A stretch of 12,819 bases of DNA from JAFGPJ01 sp964439135. GTDB taxonomy: Bacteria; Planctomycetota; Phycisphaerae; Sedimentisphaerales; Anaerobacaceae. Shown piece by piece: positions 1-7,266 of this stretch. The DNA lies in contig CAYTNN010000139.1 of assembly GCA_964439135.1 (NCBI GenBank), forward strand, positions 1 to 12,819, read 5' to 3'. Made by a program: the position numbers and the translations under genes. The notes beneath the pieces are model-generated. The model was not told the origin of the DNA and did no database searches. It was given only the letters and a program-made list of their open reading frames with translations. Positions within the stretch are counted from its first letter, which is position 1. Each line of letters opens with the position of its first letter.

Positions 1-201
1 GTCACGGGTCAGACTTCCGTCACGGGTCAGACTTCCGTCACGGGTCAGACTTCCGGCACGGGTCAGACTTCCGGCACGGGTCAGACTTCCGTCACGGGTC
101 AGACTTCCGGCACGGGTCGGACTTCCAGCACGGATCAGACTTCCGGCACGGATCAGACTTCCGGCACTGACCAGACTTCCGAAAGCACGAGTCAAACATC
201 G
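1..201 (+). repeat. 18-bp in-frame tandem repeat coding for (V/G)TGQTS
   Basis: Ten consecutive 18-base units (1-180) have the consensus GTCACGGGTCAGACTTCC. They are followed by one inserted codon (GAA) and a degenerate eleventh unit at 184-201 (STSQTS). Units 1-3 are identical. Units 4-6 differ only by T/G in the first codon (Val/Gly). Units 7-10 carry further changes (Gln to Arg, Gly to Ser, Gly to Asp, and synonymous ACT and GAC). Homogeneity falls towards the 3' side, as expected if expansion occurs at the 5' side. The array continues to the window edge, so the copy number is a minimum. Because 18 is a multiple of 3, copy-number change would alter protein length without shifting frame. 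Confidence 0.95.
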
Positions 202-546
202 GCAAAAGTAAATATCAATACGGCCTCGGACATAGTGCTGGCAGCTTTACTTGGCGGAGGAGATGAAGCCGAACGTACCGCCCAGGCAATAATATCTTAT
301 AGGAATACACTGGCTGAGGGAATAGAGGATATTTCCGAACTGACCGAGGAAGGTATATTGAGTAGCGATATTTTTAGTCAGATCGAGAATTATATTACGA
401 CCAGTTCGGACGTATTTATGATTCGCTGTGTTGCGACGGCTGACAGAAACGGCGTGAGCGGGACAACACTGCATACCGAAGCGGTTGTTGACAGGAGTTC
501 GACGCCCTGCCGGATACTTTTCTGGTACCAGGAAACTAATAACTGA
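1..546 (+). CDS. gspK: Type II secretion minor pseudopilin GspK, C-terminal part (5' end outside window)
   Basis: The frame is open from the first base to a TGA at 544-546, so the N-terminus (prepilin signal, helix, most of the pseudopilin domain) lies outside. Residues 1-67 are a Thr/Ser/Gln-rich hexapeptide array. Then comes KVNINTAS, the helix-hairpin-helix signature typical of GspK, followed by a helical region ending in a strand block (TSSDVFMIRCVATAD ... TEAVVDR ... CRILFWYQE). That block matches the usual GspK C-terminus of the form S..F.i...a......~~~~.vv.R. In the family, GspK caps the pseudopilus tip with GspI and GspJ; that role here is inferred. The order GspK, GspL-like, GspM-like agrees with standard gsp operons. 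The repeat array ahead of the helix-hairpin-helix is not a usual part of GspK. A ComEA-like helix-hairpin-helix protein is the alternative, but the C-terminal strands and neighbours favour GspK. Confidence 0.8.
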   Translation, partial: VTGQTSVTGQTSVTGQTSGTGQTSGTGQTSVTGQTSGTGRTSSTDQTSGTDQTSGTDQTSESTSQTSAKVNINTASDIVLAALLGGGDEAERTAQAIISYRNTLAEGIEDISELTEEGILSSDIFSQIENYITTSSDVFMIRCVATADRNGVSGTTLHTEAVVDRSSTPCRILFWYQETNN

Positions 547-599
547 TAATTGATTATTGCCGAGGTTCTCGATTGCCTTTGGAGTGAAAATTAAACGAC

Positions 600-2072
600 A
601 TGAATAATAACGAGACAAATATGGGAATATGGCAGTCCATAGTAGCCATCGTAAATGATGATAACGAATTCAAGGGCGTGGAGCTCCGGAAACAGGGTGG
701 GTCTTTCGAGATTCTCTGGACCCGGAGCAGCGAAGAGTCTGATGCGGACTGGAGAGGTTTTGCCGCCGAGTGCGGCTTGTCCGTCGAGCCGACCGCACTC
801 GAAGATTCCGATAGTGACAGGATGGTTGTAGCTGGCTTTAACACGGCTGGAACGATTTTTCACCGTACTACTGTGCCTGCCGTGGAAGACAAAGAAATCG
901 AATCGATCATCCAACTTCAGGCTGAGACGCGGCTGCCGCTGCCTCCGGAGCAAATCGAGCTTGCCTGGCGGGCCGACCAACTGCGGGATGAGCAGATGGG
1001 CGTTACCATAGCCGTGGCAAGAAAAGAGCAGTTGCAGAAATTCATAGGCAAAGTGCGGAGTTTCAAGCCGGCAAAAATACTATTGAACTGTGAGGGGATA
1101 GTGAAAATATGGGAGGTGTTCTTCTCCGGAAATAAAGATAATGCCGTGGTTTTGAGCACCGGGTCACATAATACGCAGGTTTGCCTGGTTGAAGAAGGAC
1201 GATTGAGCAATGCTGTAGTACTGGATATTGGAATAGAGGATTTTTCAGCCGAAGTGACAGAGGAACAAACGGAAACCTCCGAACGATTCGCCCAGGATAT
1301 GAGAAGTGTGCTTGATTTGTTCGGTTGTTCCAATCAGGGGGAATTGCCGGTTTTTGTACTCTCCGACGGCAGCGCTTCATATGTAAGCATAGTTTCATCT
1401 CTCAGGCTGGCAGGATTGAATGCGCGAGTGGCTACGCCGGCTCTTAACGGATTAATGGCAAAAAGCGAGCTTTCCGATGAAGATATCTACCAATATCGTA
1501 CGCCGATAGGTCTTGCTCTGATGGCGTTTGATGAAGGTAACGATGAGCTTAATATTTTCGAACGTTTGTATAATCCGATGCAGAAGGTCGTTCAGAAACA
1601 TTGGCTGTATTCACCAAAGGTGACGATTGCAATTGCATCTATTATGCTGGTCTTGCTGGTTATCGTTTCTTATGCGGTTGATATAGCCGGCCCGAATTCG
1701 ATCGAGAAGCGCCTGGAGGCGTCCGTTTCAGATGTTGATATGAACCTGCTTGTAAAGAGGCAGCAATTGATCAAAACGGTGGCGCGGGAAAGGCCGGATT
1801 TGCTGGATCTGCTCAAAGTAGTGAACGAAAGCGGTGAGCGGGGAATAAAACTGACCAGTTTGTCCTTCAAGAAGGGCCAGCCGGTAAGCATAAGCGGGGA
1901 GGCATCGAGCAATGACCAGTTAAGCAGGTATGAGAAAAACTTACAAAATACCAAAGGTACGGAAAAGGTGAATTACACTGCGAATACGAACGCGAAAAGC
2001 AGGAAAATTACATTCACTATGACTTTTCATTATAAGAATTTCAGCACGAAAACGACAAAATCGAAGAGTTGA
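600..2072 (+). CDS. gspL: PilM/GspL-like type II secretion assembly protein
   Basis: The 490-residue protein has a cytoplasmic actin-like region (about 1-315), one transmembrane helix (about 341-363, TIAIASIMLVLLVIVSYAV) and an extracytoplasmic tail of about 125 residues. Family-like signs are ESIIQLQAETRLPLPPEQI, resembling the PilM segment around eA.r.iPfp.ee; LSTGSHNTQVCLVEEGRL before LDIG, a nucleotide-fold strand pair; and VFVLSDGSASYVSIVSSL, the usual sGG-type helix cap. The tail has a short PilN/GspL-like ferredoxin-type domain (GIKLTSLSFKKGQPVSISGEA). GspL joins the GspE ATPase to the inner-membrane complex with GspM and GspC; that role is inferred from family and position. Start choice: ATG 600 has GGAG at 581-584, a long 15-base spacing; ATG 621 (MGIWQSIVAIV) is an in-frame alternative. 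It follows gspK by 53 bp and abuts the GspM-like gene. Confidence 0.72.
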   Translation: MNNNETNMGIWQSIVAIVNDDNEFKGVELRKQGGSFEILWTRSSEESDADWRGFAAECGLSVEPTALEDSDSDRMVVAGFNTAGTIFHRTTVPAVEDKEIESIIQLQAETRLPLPPEQIELAWRADQLRDEQMGVTIAVARKEQLQKFIGKVRSFKPAKILLNCEGIVKIWEVFFSGNKDNAVVLSTGSHNTQVCLVEEGRLSNAVVLDIGIEDFSAEVTEEQTETSERFAQDMRSVLDLFGCSNQGELPVFVLSDGSASYVSIVSSLRLAGLNARVATPALNGLMAKSELSDEDIYQYRTPIGLALMAFDEGNDELNIFERLYNPMQKVVQKHWLYSPKVTIAIASIMLVLLVIVSYAVDIAGPNSIEKRLEASVSDVDMNLLVKRQQLIKTVARERPDLLDLLKVVNESGERGIKLTSLSFKKGQPVSISGEASSNDQLSRYEKNLQNTKGTEKVNYTANTNAKSRKITFTMTFHYKNFSTKTTKSKS

Positions 2073-2086
2073 AAGTTGGGAAAGCC

Positions 2087-2605
2087 ATGATCGAGAAATT
2101 TAGCAAAAAAGATATCCGGGCGCTGAAGTTTGGTCTTATGGGAGCAGCGGCAATCATTCTGTTCGTGTTTGGCTCGGCGGGACACAAACGCTGGGCGAAA
2201 GCCAAGGCAAATGGGGCTGTGCTCAGAACTAAACTGGACACTATCGATGTAGACAAGGCCAAACAGGCGGGCCTGGCGTCCATTGTGCCTGTGTTTGAGA
2301 TGCCGCAGGTCGAAGAAGAGCAGAAGTTTCTGTTTCGAGATAAGCTGAGCGAGCAATTTAAGAAGGCCGGCATCAAGAACAAGCCCCTGCAGATTCAGGC
2401 CGGCAGGAAATCGCCGCAGGCCGGGTATAAGTTGTTACTTGTAAAATGCAACGCTACATGCCAGTTCGTGCAGGTGCTTGATTTCCTCGCGCGGCTGAAT
2501 GAGAATCCGTACCTGGTTGGGATCGAAGAGCTCAAAATCAAATGTGATCCAAAGAAGCAAGGAGAAGTGGCGCTGGATTTAACGGTATCGACGTTTGCCC
2601 GATAG
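2087..2605 (+). CDS. PilO/GspM-like inner-membrane assembly protein
   Basis: The 172-residue protein has a short basic cytoplasmic N-terminus, one transmembrane helix (about 13-32, LKFGLMGAAAIILFVFG), a charged linker with coiled-coil character (about 33-95), and a C-terminal alpha/beta domain (VKCNATCQFVQVLDFLARLNENPYLVGIEELKIK ... VALDLTVSTFA). That last pattern is typical of the PilO/GspM ferredoxin-like domain. The position directly after the GspL-like gene fits GspM, which pairs with GspL under the secretin. ATG 2087 is chosen because GGGA (2078-2081) lies 5 bases upstream. A TTG at 2069 would overlap the upstream stop (TTGA) and add six residues; translational coupling from it is possible. 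Sequence similarity in this family is low, so the call rests on topology, the C-terminal pattern and context. Confidence 0.65.
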   Translation: MIEKFSKKDIRALKFGLMGAAAIILFVFGSAGHKRWAKAKANGAVLRTKLDTIDVDKAKQAGLASIVPVFEMPQVEEEQKFLFRDKLSEQFKKAGIKNKPLQIQAGRKSPQAGYKLLLVKCNATCQFVQVLDFLARLNENPYLVGIEELKIKCDPKKQGEVALDLTVSTFAR

Positions 2606-2617
2606 GAGAGATAAATC

Positions 2618-3406
2618 ATGAAACTTGATAATCTAAAAGATCATTTGAAAAATAAAAAAGAACTGATTCCGACGGTGCTGCTTGGAGTTTCGGTGCTTTG
2701 CGGCATCCTGATTCTCGTGAAGGTGACGAGCTTTTTTGTGGTTTCGGCAAGGGCCGAAAGCGTGGTTAAACGAGCCATCAAGCAGAACGGGACCGATCCG
2801 AATAATATAGAAAAACAATTAGCAAGCTCCGCTGCGATTACAGATGAATTGAAAAAGAACAATCTGTTTGCGCCGCCTCAGGCGAAACAGCACCCTGTTA
2901 AGGATGTCTCGGGTATTTTCGGTGACCAGGTGCTGATAAAGGACAAGTGGTACAACGTCGGTGAGACAGTAGAAGACGCGAAGATTGTTGCGATTGGCCC
3001 TACGTCGGTCACGATCATGTGGGACGGTAAGGAGAAAAGCTTTCTTCCAATCCAGGCGGTGATTGTCGAAGCCAAGAGCGGGCCGCGAGGCAGAACCGCA
3101 ACGACCAAGGGAAATGAAGGTGATGGTAAAAATGCAGAAGGAGGGGGTGCCACGAAAGTCACTATTAACGTTGAGGGGGGAAGGCCGGATGGCGACCAAG
3201 GGGGACTTGGAGAGGGATTTATGGCAATGAGGCAGAGACTTGGAAATATGTCTGAGGAGGAAAGACAAGCTTTTAGAGACCAGATGCGAGAAAGATTCGC
3301 CGGGGGCAGAGGGGGACCGGGCGGGGGAAGGGATTCCGGAGGCAGAGGGGGACCGGGCGGAGGCAGAGGGGGGCCGGGTGGTGGACGGGGTTCCGGCGGA
3401 AGATAA
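2618..3406 (+). CDS. gspC: GspC/PilP-like inner-membrane coupler with Gly/Arg-rich tail
   Basis: The 262-residue protein has a lysine-rich N-terminus, one transmembrane helix (about 17-43), a linker, then a small beta domain (about 81-147). This begins with NNLFAPP and continues GIFGDQVLIKDKWYNVGETV ... AKIVAIGPTSVTIMWDGKEKSF, the pattern of the GspC homology region and of PilP. In known systems this domain contacts the N0 domain of the secretin and couples the inner-membrane complex to the outer-membrane channel; that role is inferred. Unusual additions are a helical Glu/Arg motif at 204-230 (MRQRLGNMSEEERQAF and onward), shared with the next gene, and a final Gly/Arg/Pro-rich stretch at 229-262. 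AGGAG (2604-2608) overlaps the upstream stop and lies 9 bases before the ATG. The gene sits 12 bp after the GspM-like gene and 30 bp before the next. Confidence 0.7.
   Translation: MKLDNLKDHLKNKKELIPTVLLGVSVLCGILILVKVTSFFVVSARAESVVKRAIKQNGTDPNNIEKQLASSAAITDELKKNNLFAPPQAKQHPVKDVSGIFGDQVLIKDKWYNVGETVEDAKIVAIGPTSVTIMWDGKEKSFLPIQAVIVEAKSGPRGRTATTKGNEGDGKNAEGGGATKVTINVEGGRPDGDQGGLGEGFMAMRQRLGNMSEEERQAFRDQMRERFAGGRGGPGGGRDSGGRGGPGGGRGGPGGGRGSGGR
3297..3403 (+). repeat. Low-complexity G-rich tract coding for RGGPGGG repeats
   Basis: This degenerate, G-rich stretch near the 3' end of the GspC-like gene encodes three RGGPGGG blocks separated by RDSGG and ending in RGSGGR. Long purine runs such as GGCAGAGGGGGACCGGGCGG recur. 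The coding strand is strongly G-biased here, unlike the rest of the operon. The product is a flexible basic tail. Such tracts are prone to copy-number change and assembly error. Confidence 0.75.
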
Positions 3407-3436
3407 TAACATAACTATTCAAATGAGGTGAATAAC

Positions 3437-4030
3437 ATGAAACAGTCAGGATCAACAGTAGTCTTTGTATTAGTCTGTGTTGGGGTGCTTATTGCTGCTT
3501 TTGCTATCGGTATTTGCATTAGAGAAAGAAGGTTCAGTGGAGCCAAAGATGAACCCCAAACAGCTAAAGTCCCGGAGAAATCCCCCGGCGAACTTGAAAG
3601 GGAGCGTGCACAGGCAAGACGAATGCCCGGCTCTGGAGGAATGGACATGGGCGGCAACCTTTCTCCTGAAGAGAGAACCGCATTAGTAGAGCAGAGAACC
3701 GGGATGAGGGAGCGATTTGAGAATATGACCGACGAGGAAAGAGAGAAATTCAGAGCCCAGATGCGAGAAAGATTCAGCGGCAGGCGACGGGACATGGGTT
3801 CTGAGCTTTCCGATGAAGACAGGACGAAAATGAGAGAGGAAATAGAAGCACTCAGGGCCAGATGGGAGGAAATGTCGGAGGCTGAAAGAGAAGAAGCGAG
3901 AAATCAGATAAGCGAAAAATATGGCTTTATGCCCAGAGGGCTCGGCGGAGACCGGGGCTTTGGTGGCGGAGAAGGCGGCAGGCGTCGCCCGGGTAACAGG
4001 CCTGACGCCGGACAGTTAGAGAATAATTAG
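3437..4030 (+). CDS. Membrane-anchored Arg/Glu-rich coiled-coil protein of unknown function (T2SS operon)
   Basis: I do not recognise a family for this 197-residue protein. It has one N-terminal transmembrane segment (about 7-28, TVVFVLVCVGVLIAAFAIGI), a proline-containing linker, then a highly charged helical region (about 50-165). That region holds two to three copies of a motif of the type MRERFENMTDEEREKF (90-117) and RARWEEMSEAEREEAR (140-164). It ends in a Gly/Arg-rich tail. The 90-117 copy is 18/28 identical to residues 203-230 of the GspC-like protein upstream. The topology suggests an inner-membrane anchor with an extracytoplasmic helix, but the segment could also act as a signal peptide. 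Position between the GspC-like gene and gspD suggests an accessory T2SS part. ATG 3437 is chosen because GAGGTG (3425-3430) lies 6 bases upstream; a GTG at 3428 lies within that ribosome-binding site. It ends 21 bp before gspD. Confidence 0.7.
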   Translation: MKQSGSTVVFVLVCVGVLIAAFAIGICIRERRFSGAKDEPQTAKVPEKSPGELERERAQARRMPGSGGMDMGGNLSPEERTALVEQRTGMRERFENMTDEEREKFRAQMRERFSGRRRDMGSELSDEDRTKMREEIEALRARWEEMSEAEREEARNQISEKYGFMPRGLGGDRGFGGGEGGRRRPGNRPDAGQLENN

Positions 4031-4051
4031 TTTTTTATTGAGGACAATACA

Positions 4052-7000
4052 ATGGAACGGTCAAAATCAATAATATCGATTGTAGTCGGTCTCGCGGCGA
4101 TTCTTATTATCTGGAGGGTTGGTTTTTACCCGCCCGCGCCCGTGCAAACGGAAAATCCGGATGAAACCGAAGTGGCTGCTGAGCCCAACGTGCCGGGCGA
4201 AGCGAACGAGCCGATGGTGACCTTCGACGTCGATGAATCCCGCAGGCGGAGGCCGGCGGGTGATGACGAGCCTGTAAGAATGTTTGCCGAATCTGAGCCG
4301 AATGAGCCTGCCGATCCGAATGGGCCGATGGAGTTCGTGAACCTCAAAAGTGTCGAGATGAAAAGCATTATTGAAAAGCTGGCAAGCTGGACCGGCAAGG
4401 TAATCATCCCGACAGACGAGGCGCTGAAGCAGAAAGTCACCATATATGCGCCCGAGAAGCTGCCGAGGAGTGAAGCCCTTCGTGTGATATACAGCGCGCT
4501 GCGTATGAAAGGCTACATTGTCGAAGAAAGCGACGGGACTATCTTTCTCAAGCCGATAGCGGATGCAAAACTCGGCCGGGTTCCCATAATACCCGCCGGT
4601 GAGCCGCTTGCTATGATTGAAAACAAAGATCAAGTTGTTCAGAAATTTTTTGAACTGTTAAGCTACAGTCCCTCCGAGATGGGTTCGATTCTTCAGCCAT
4701 TGATCGGCGAGTATGGCTACATGAGTGTTGACGAAACCGGCGGTACTCTGATGGTGATTGATACGGTCTCGAACCTTATGCGTCTTGAACGGATTATCCA
4801 GCAGTTTGACGTGCCCGGATCCGAGCAGGCCGTAACGGACATTATTGAAGTTCGTTATGGTGACCCTTCGGAGATTGTCCAGATGTTAAACATCCTTTTG
4901 GGCGAGATGGAAGGCAGAAGCACCTTACAATACAACAGGAACAGAGACCGTGCCAACAGGGGGTCTTCGAGGCAGAATTCATCCCGAAACTCATCTGAAA
5001 GAATTTCAAGCAGCGCCGCCAAGAAAACCGATTCGTCTCAAGGTTCGGCAACTTCGGTTGTGGTGGGGACGACACGCGGACCGGTAGTTCTTATCCCCGA
5101 GCCCAGGCGTAAATGGATTATTGCGAAGGCGTCGGCGGAAGATTTGAAGCAAATCAGGGAGTGGGTCAACAAGCTTGACATGGAAGAGCCGGTCGGATCG
5201 GAGTACGAGGTCGTCCAGCTCAGGTACGCCGATCCCCAGGAGGTCGAACAAAGCATTGGGGACGGGTTCCAGGATTTGCCGGGGACGGAATTTCTGCCGA
5301 GCATTCTCGTTCAGCCGTTAACTCAGACAAAGCAGGTAATCATTTTCGGTCGCAAGGATCTGCGAGAGATTGTCAAGAAGATGATAGCGGAAATAGACGT
5401 TCCTCCGGGCCAGTTCGAGACGGCCCATATTAAGCTTAAACACGCCGATCCCGACATGATCAAAGAGAAGCTGGACGAGTTGTATCAGGATGGAATGAGC
5501 GGCAGCAGCAACAGAAACTTTTTCGGTGGATATAATTCTTATTCCCGGGGACGGGGGGGAAGTTCATCACAATCTTCCGAAATGGTAAAAGTCGTCTCGT
5601 ATACTACGCTTAAGGAGATCACAGTGATCGCCTCGCCGGAGAATATGGTAGAAATCAGAAAACGACTCGCCGAATGGGACGTTCCTCTGGATATCGATTC
5701 TCTTAAGCCGAGAATAATCGAGCTGCGTAACTGTGACCCCGTGGAGATGGCCAATCTTCTTACGTCACTTTTTAGCGAGGGCGGCAGCAGCAGTAGCAGC
5801 CGTGGTGTTGCCATGTTTCGAGGTATGTTTGCCACCCAGTTGGTGGACCAGCAGAAGATTGTCGGGGCGCTCTATGGGCAGTTGGCTTTTGAAGAAGTGC
5901 CCGGCACCAAGAAGATCATTGTGATTAGCAAGATTCCTGAGGCTTATAATGTAATCGAGGACCTGGTGAAGGAGCTTGATAAGGCGGAGATGGCCGAGAT
6001 ACCGAAAGTTATAGAACTCAAGTACTCGGATCCGGAAGTGCTCTGCGAAATCCTGAATGCGATGTTTGCCGAGGCGGGTACGTCCGCAAGCCTCAGGCGT
6101 AGTGACGTGGGACTTAGCGAGTATTCGATGGATGAAACACAGACCACTACTGCCGAGAGCACGAGCCAGAGCCAGTACACGCCGCCGTGGTCCAGTTCCG
6201 GCGCTCGACGCACCGTCGATGAGGAAATGCCTATAAGTAATGTTATTGGCAGGATACGCTTTGTTCCAGAGCCTCGCACCAAGTCTATCCTCGTTCTATC
6301 GCCTCCTGAGTTTATGCCGCAGATAGAAAAGCTGATCGAAGAGCTTGACGTGCCCGGCAAACAAGTCATGATAAAGGCGATAATTGTGGAAGTTGACCAC
6401 AGCAACATGACTTCTCTTGGTATGCAGCTCGCACCGACCGGGTCGGAGATGACAGCGTTCGGCAGTTATGACGAAGATACTGTTGCCGTTCTTAATGAAT
6501 TACGGTATTTGCAAGAACGCGGCTCGTTAACATTAACAGCGGCGGCAGATGTTACTGCGATGGTCGATTTCCTGGCCACACAAACGAATGCGAAGATTCT
6601 TAATCAACAGACATTGTGGACCGAAGACAATGAAGAAGCGAGTTTCTTTAAGGGTGATAAAGTTGCATTCCTCACGAGCGCGACAACCTCGGCGACGGCT
6701 GGGAATGTGCAGAATACCGAATTTCAAAGAGTCGGTATGACTCTGGCGGTCAGGCCAAGCATTACTCCCAACAAAGACGTGGACATGATTATAAACATTA
6801 TCATCTCCCAGATGGCTCCTGGTGACATGGAGAACGGCCAGCCGGTGAGAACCGAGATGGAGACGAAGACCAATATGATAGTCGGGAACGGCCAGACAAT
6901 TATGCTCGGCGGAATTCTCTTCCAGGAAGACAGAATTGTCAAACGTAAGGTTCCGCTGCTGGGTGATATACCGCTGATCGGGGAACTTCTATTCGGCCAC

Positions 7001-7168
7001 ACTGAATCCATAGCCGCCAACAATGAAATGCTTGTTTTTATTACACCTTATGTGATAGACGATTTTGAAAATCTGACTCCGGAAACAAGAGAGCAAATAG
7101 AACAACCGAAGGAAAAACTCAAAAATATCAGGGAGCAGTTGGATACCTCGATAAAGCGCCTGAAGTAG
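4052..7168 (+). CDS. gspD: Type II secretion secretin GspD with expanded N-domain stack
   Basis: The 1038-residue protein is far longer than the roughly 650-700 of typical GspD. It has an N-terminal hydrophobic segment (about 6-24) without an obvious AXA cleavage site, then an acidic Pro/Glu/Asn linker with PNEP motifs (about 30-92). An N0-like domain follows (about 93-172, FVNLKSVEMKSIIEKLASWTG). Next are six N1-type modules starting near 195, 263, 383, 457, 553 and 651, most opening with a strand plus a D-P pair (IIEVRYGDPSEI, VVQLRYADPQEV, IELRNCDPVEM, IELKYSDPEVL). The secretin core runs from about 770 (VMIKAIIVEVDH) through VGMTLAVRPSI to IVGNGQTIMLGGILF, KVPLLGDIPLIGELLF and NEMLVFITPYVI. 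Ser/Gly/Asn-rich insertions sit in modules 2, 4, 5 and 6. It should form the outer-membrane channel. AGGAC (4041-4045) precedes the ATG. No lipoprotein cysteine or pilotin gene is visible. Confidence 0.95.
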   Translation: MERSKSIISIVVGLAAILIIWRVGFYPPAPVQTENPDETEVAAEPNVPGEANEPMVTFDVDESRRRRPAGDDEPVRMFAESEPNEPADPNGPMEFVNLKSVEMKSIIEKLASWTGKVIIPTDEALKQKVTIYAPEKLPRSEALRVIYSALRMKGYIVEESDGTIFLKPIADAKLGRVPIIPAGEPLAMIENKDQVVQKFFELLSYSPSEMGSILQPLIGEYGYMSVDETGGTLMVIDTVSNLMRLERIIQQFDVPGSEQAVTDIIEVRYGDPSEIVQMLNILLGEMEGRSTLQYNRNRDRANRGSSRQNSSRNSSERISSSAAKKTDSSQGSATSVVVGTTRGPVVLIPEPRRKWIIAKASAEDLKQIREWVNKLDMEEPVGSEYEVVQLRYADPQEVEQSIGDGFQDLPGTEFLPSILVQPLTQTKQVIIFGRKDLREIVKKMIAEIDVPPGQFETAHIKLKHADPDMIKEKLDELYQDGMSGSSNRNFFGGYNSYSRGRGGSSSQSSEMVKVVSYTTLKEITVIASPENMVEIRKRLAEWDVPLDIDSLKPRIIELRNCDPVEMANLLTSLFSEGGSSSSSRGVAMFRGMFATQLVDQQKIVGALYGQLAFEEVPGTKKIIVISKIPEAYNVIEDLVKELDKAEMAEIPKVIELKYSDPEVLCEILNAMFAEAGTSASLRRSDVGLSEYSMDETQTTTAESTSQSQYTPPWSSSGARRTVDEEMPISNVIGRIRFVPEPRTKSILVLSPPEFMPQIEKLIEELDVPGKQVMIKAIIVEVDHSNMTSLGMQLAPTGSEMTAFGSYDEDTVAVLNELRYLQERGSLTLTAAADVTAMVDFLATQTNAKILNQQTLWTEDNEEASFFKGDKVAFLTSATTSATAGNVQNTEFQRVGMTLAVRPSITPNKDVDMIINIIISQMAPGDMENGQPVRTEMETKTNMIVGNGQTIMLGGILFQEDRIVKRKVPLLGDIPLIGELLFGHTESIAANNEMLVFITPYVIDDFENLTPETREQIEQPKEKLKNIREQLDTSIKRLK

Positions 7169-7266
7169 ATAACAGAGCGAGGCAGAAATCAGCTCGATTT
7201 GCAGGTTAAGGTCTAAGAGTTTTTTCGTTGAGGGCATAGGGCCCTGCTGCGGGTATCTTGATGTCT

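Noticed and set aside
1..201. CRISPR array
   Set aside because: The 18-base units are directly adjacent without spacers, in frame and protein coding.
2819..3412. Long open frame on the - strand opposite the GspC-like gene (197 codons)
   Set aside because: It is a shadow of the G-rich coding strand: Ser/Pro/Arg-rich, no ribosome-binding site, no family match, and fully covered by a well-supported gene.
4067..4633. 188-codon open frame on the - strand within gspD
   Set aside because: Its composition is that of an antisense frame and it lies wholly inside the secretin N-terminal region with no start signal.
7231..7245. AGGGC-ATAGG-GCCCT hairpin between gspD and the TPR gene as a bidirectional terminator
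   Set aside because: The stem is only 5 bp. The T-run (TTTTTT at 7220-7225) precedes it on the + strand, and no T-run follows it on either strand.
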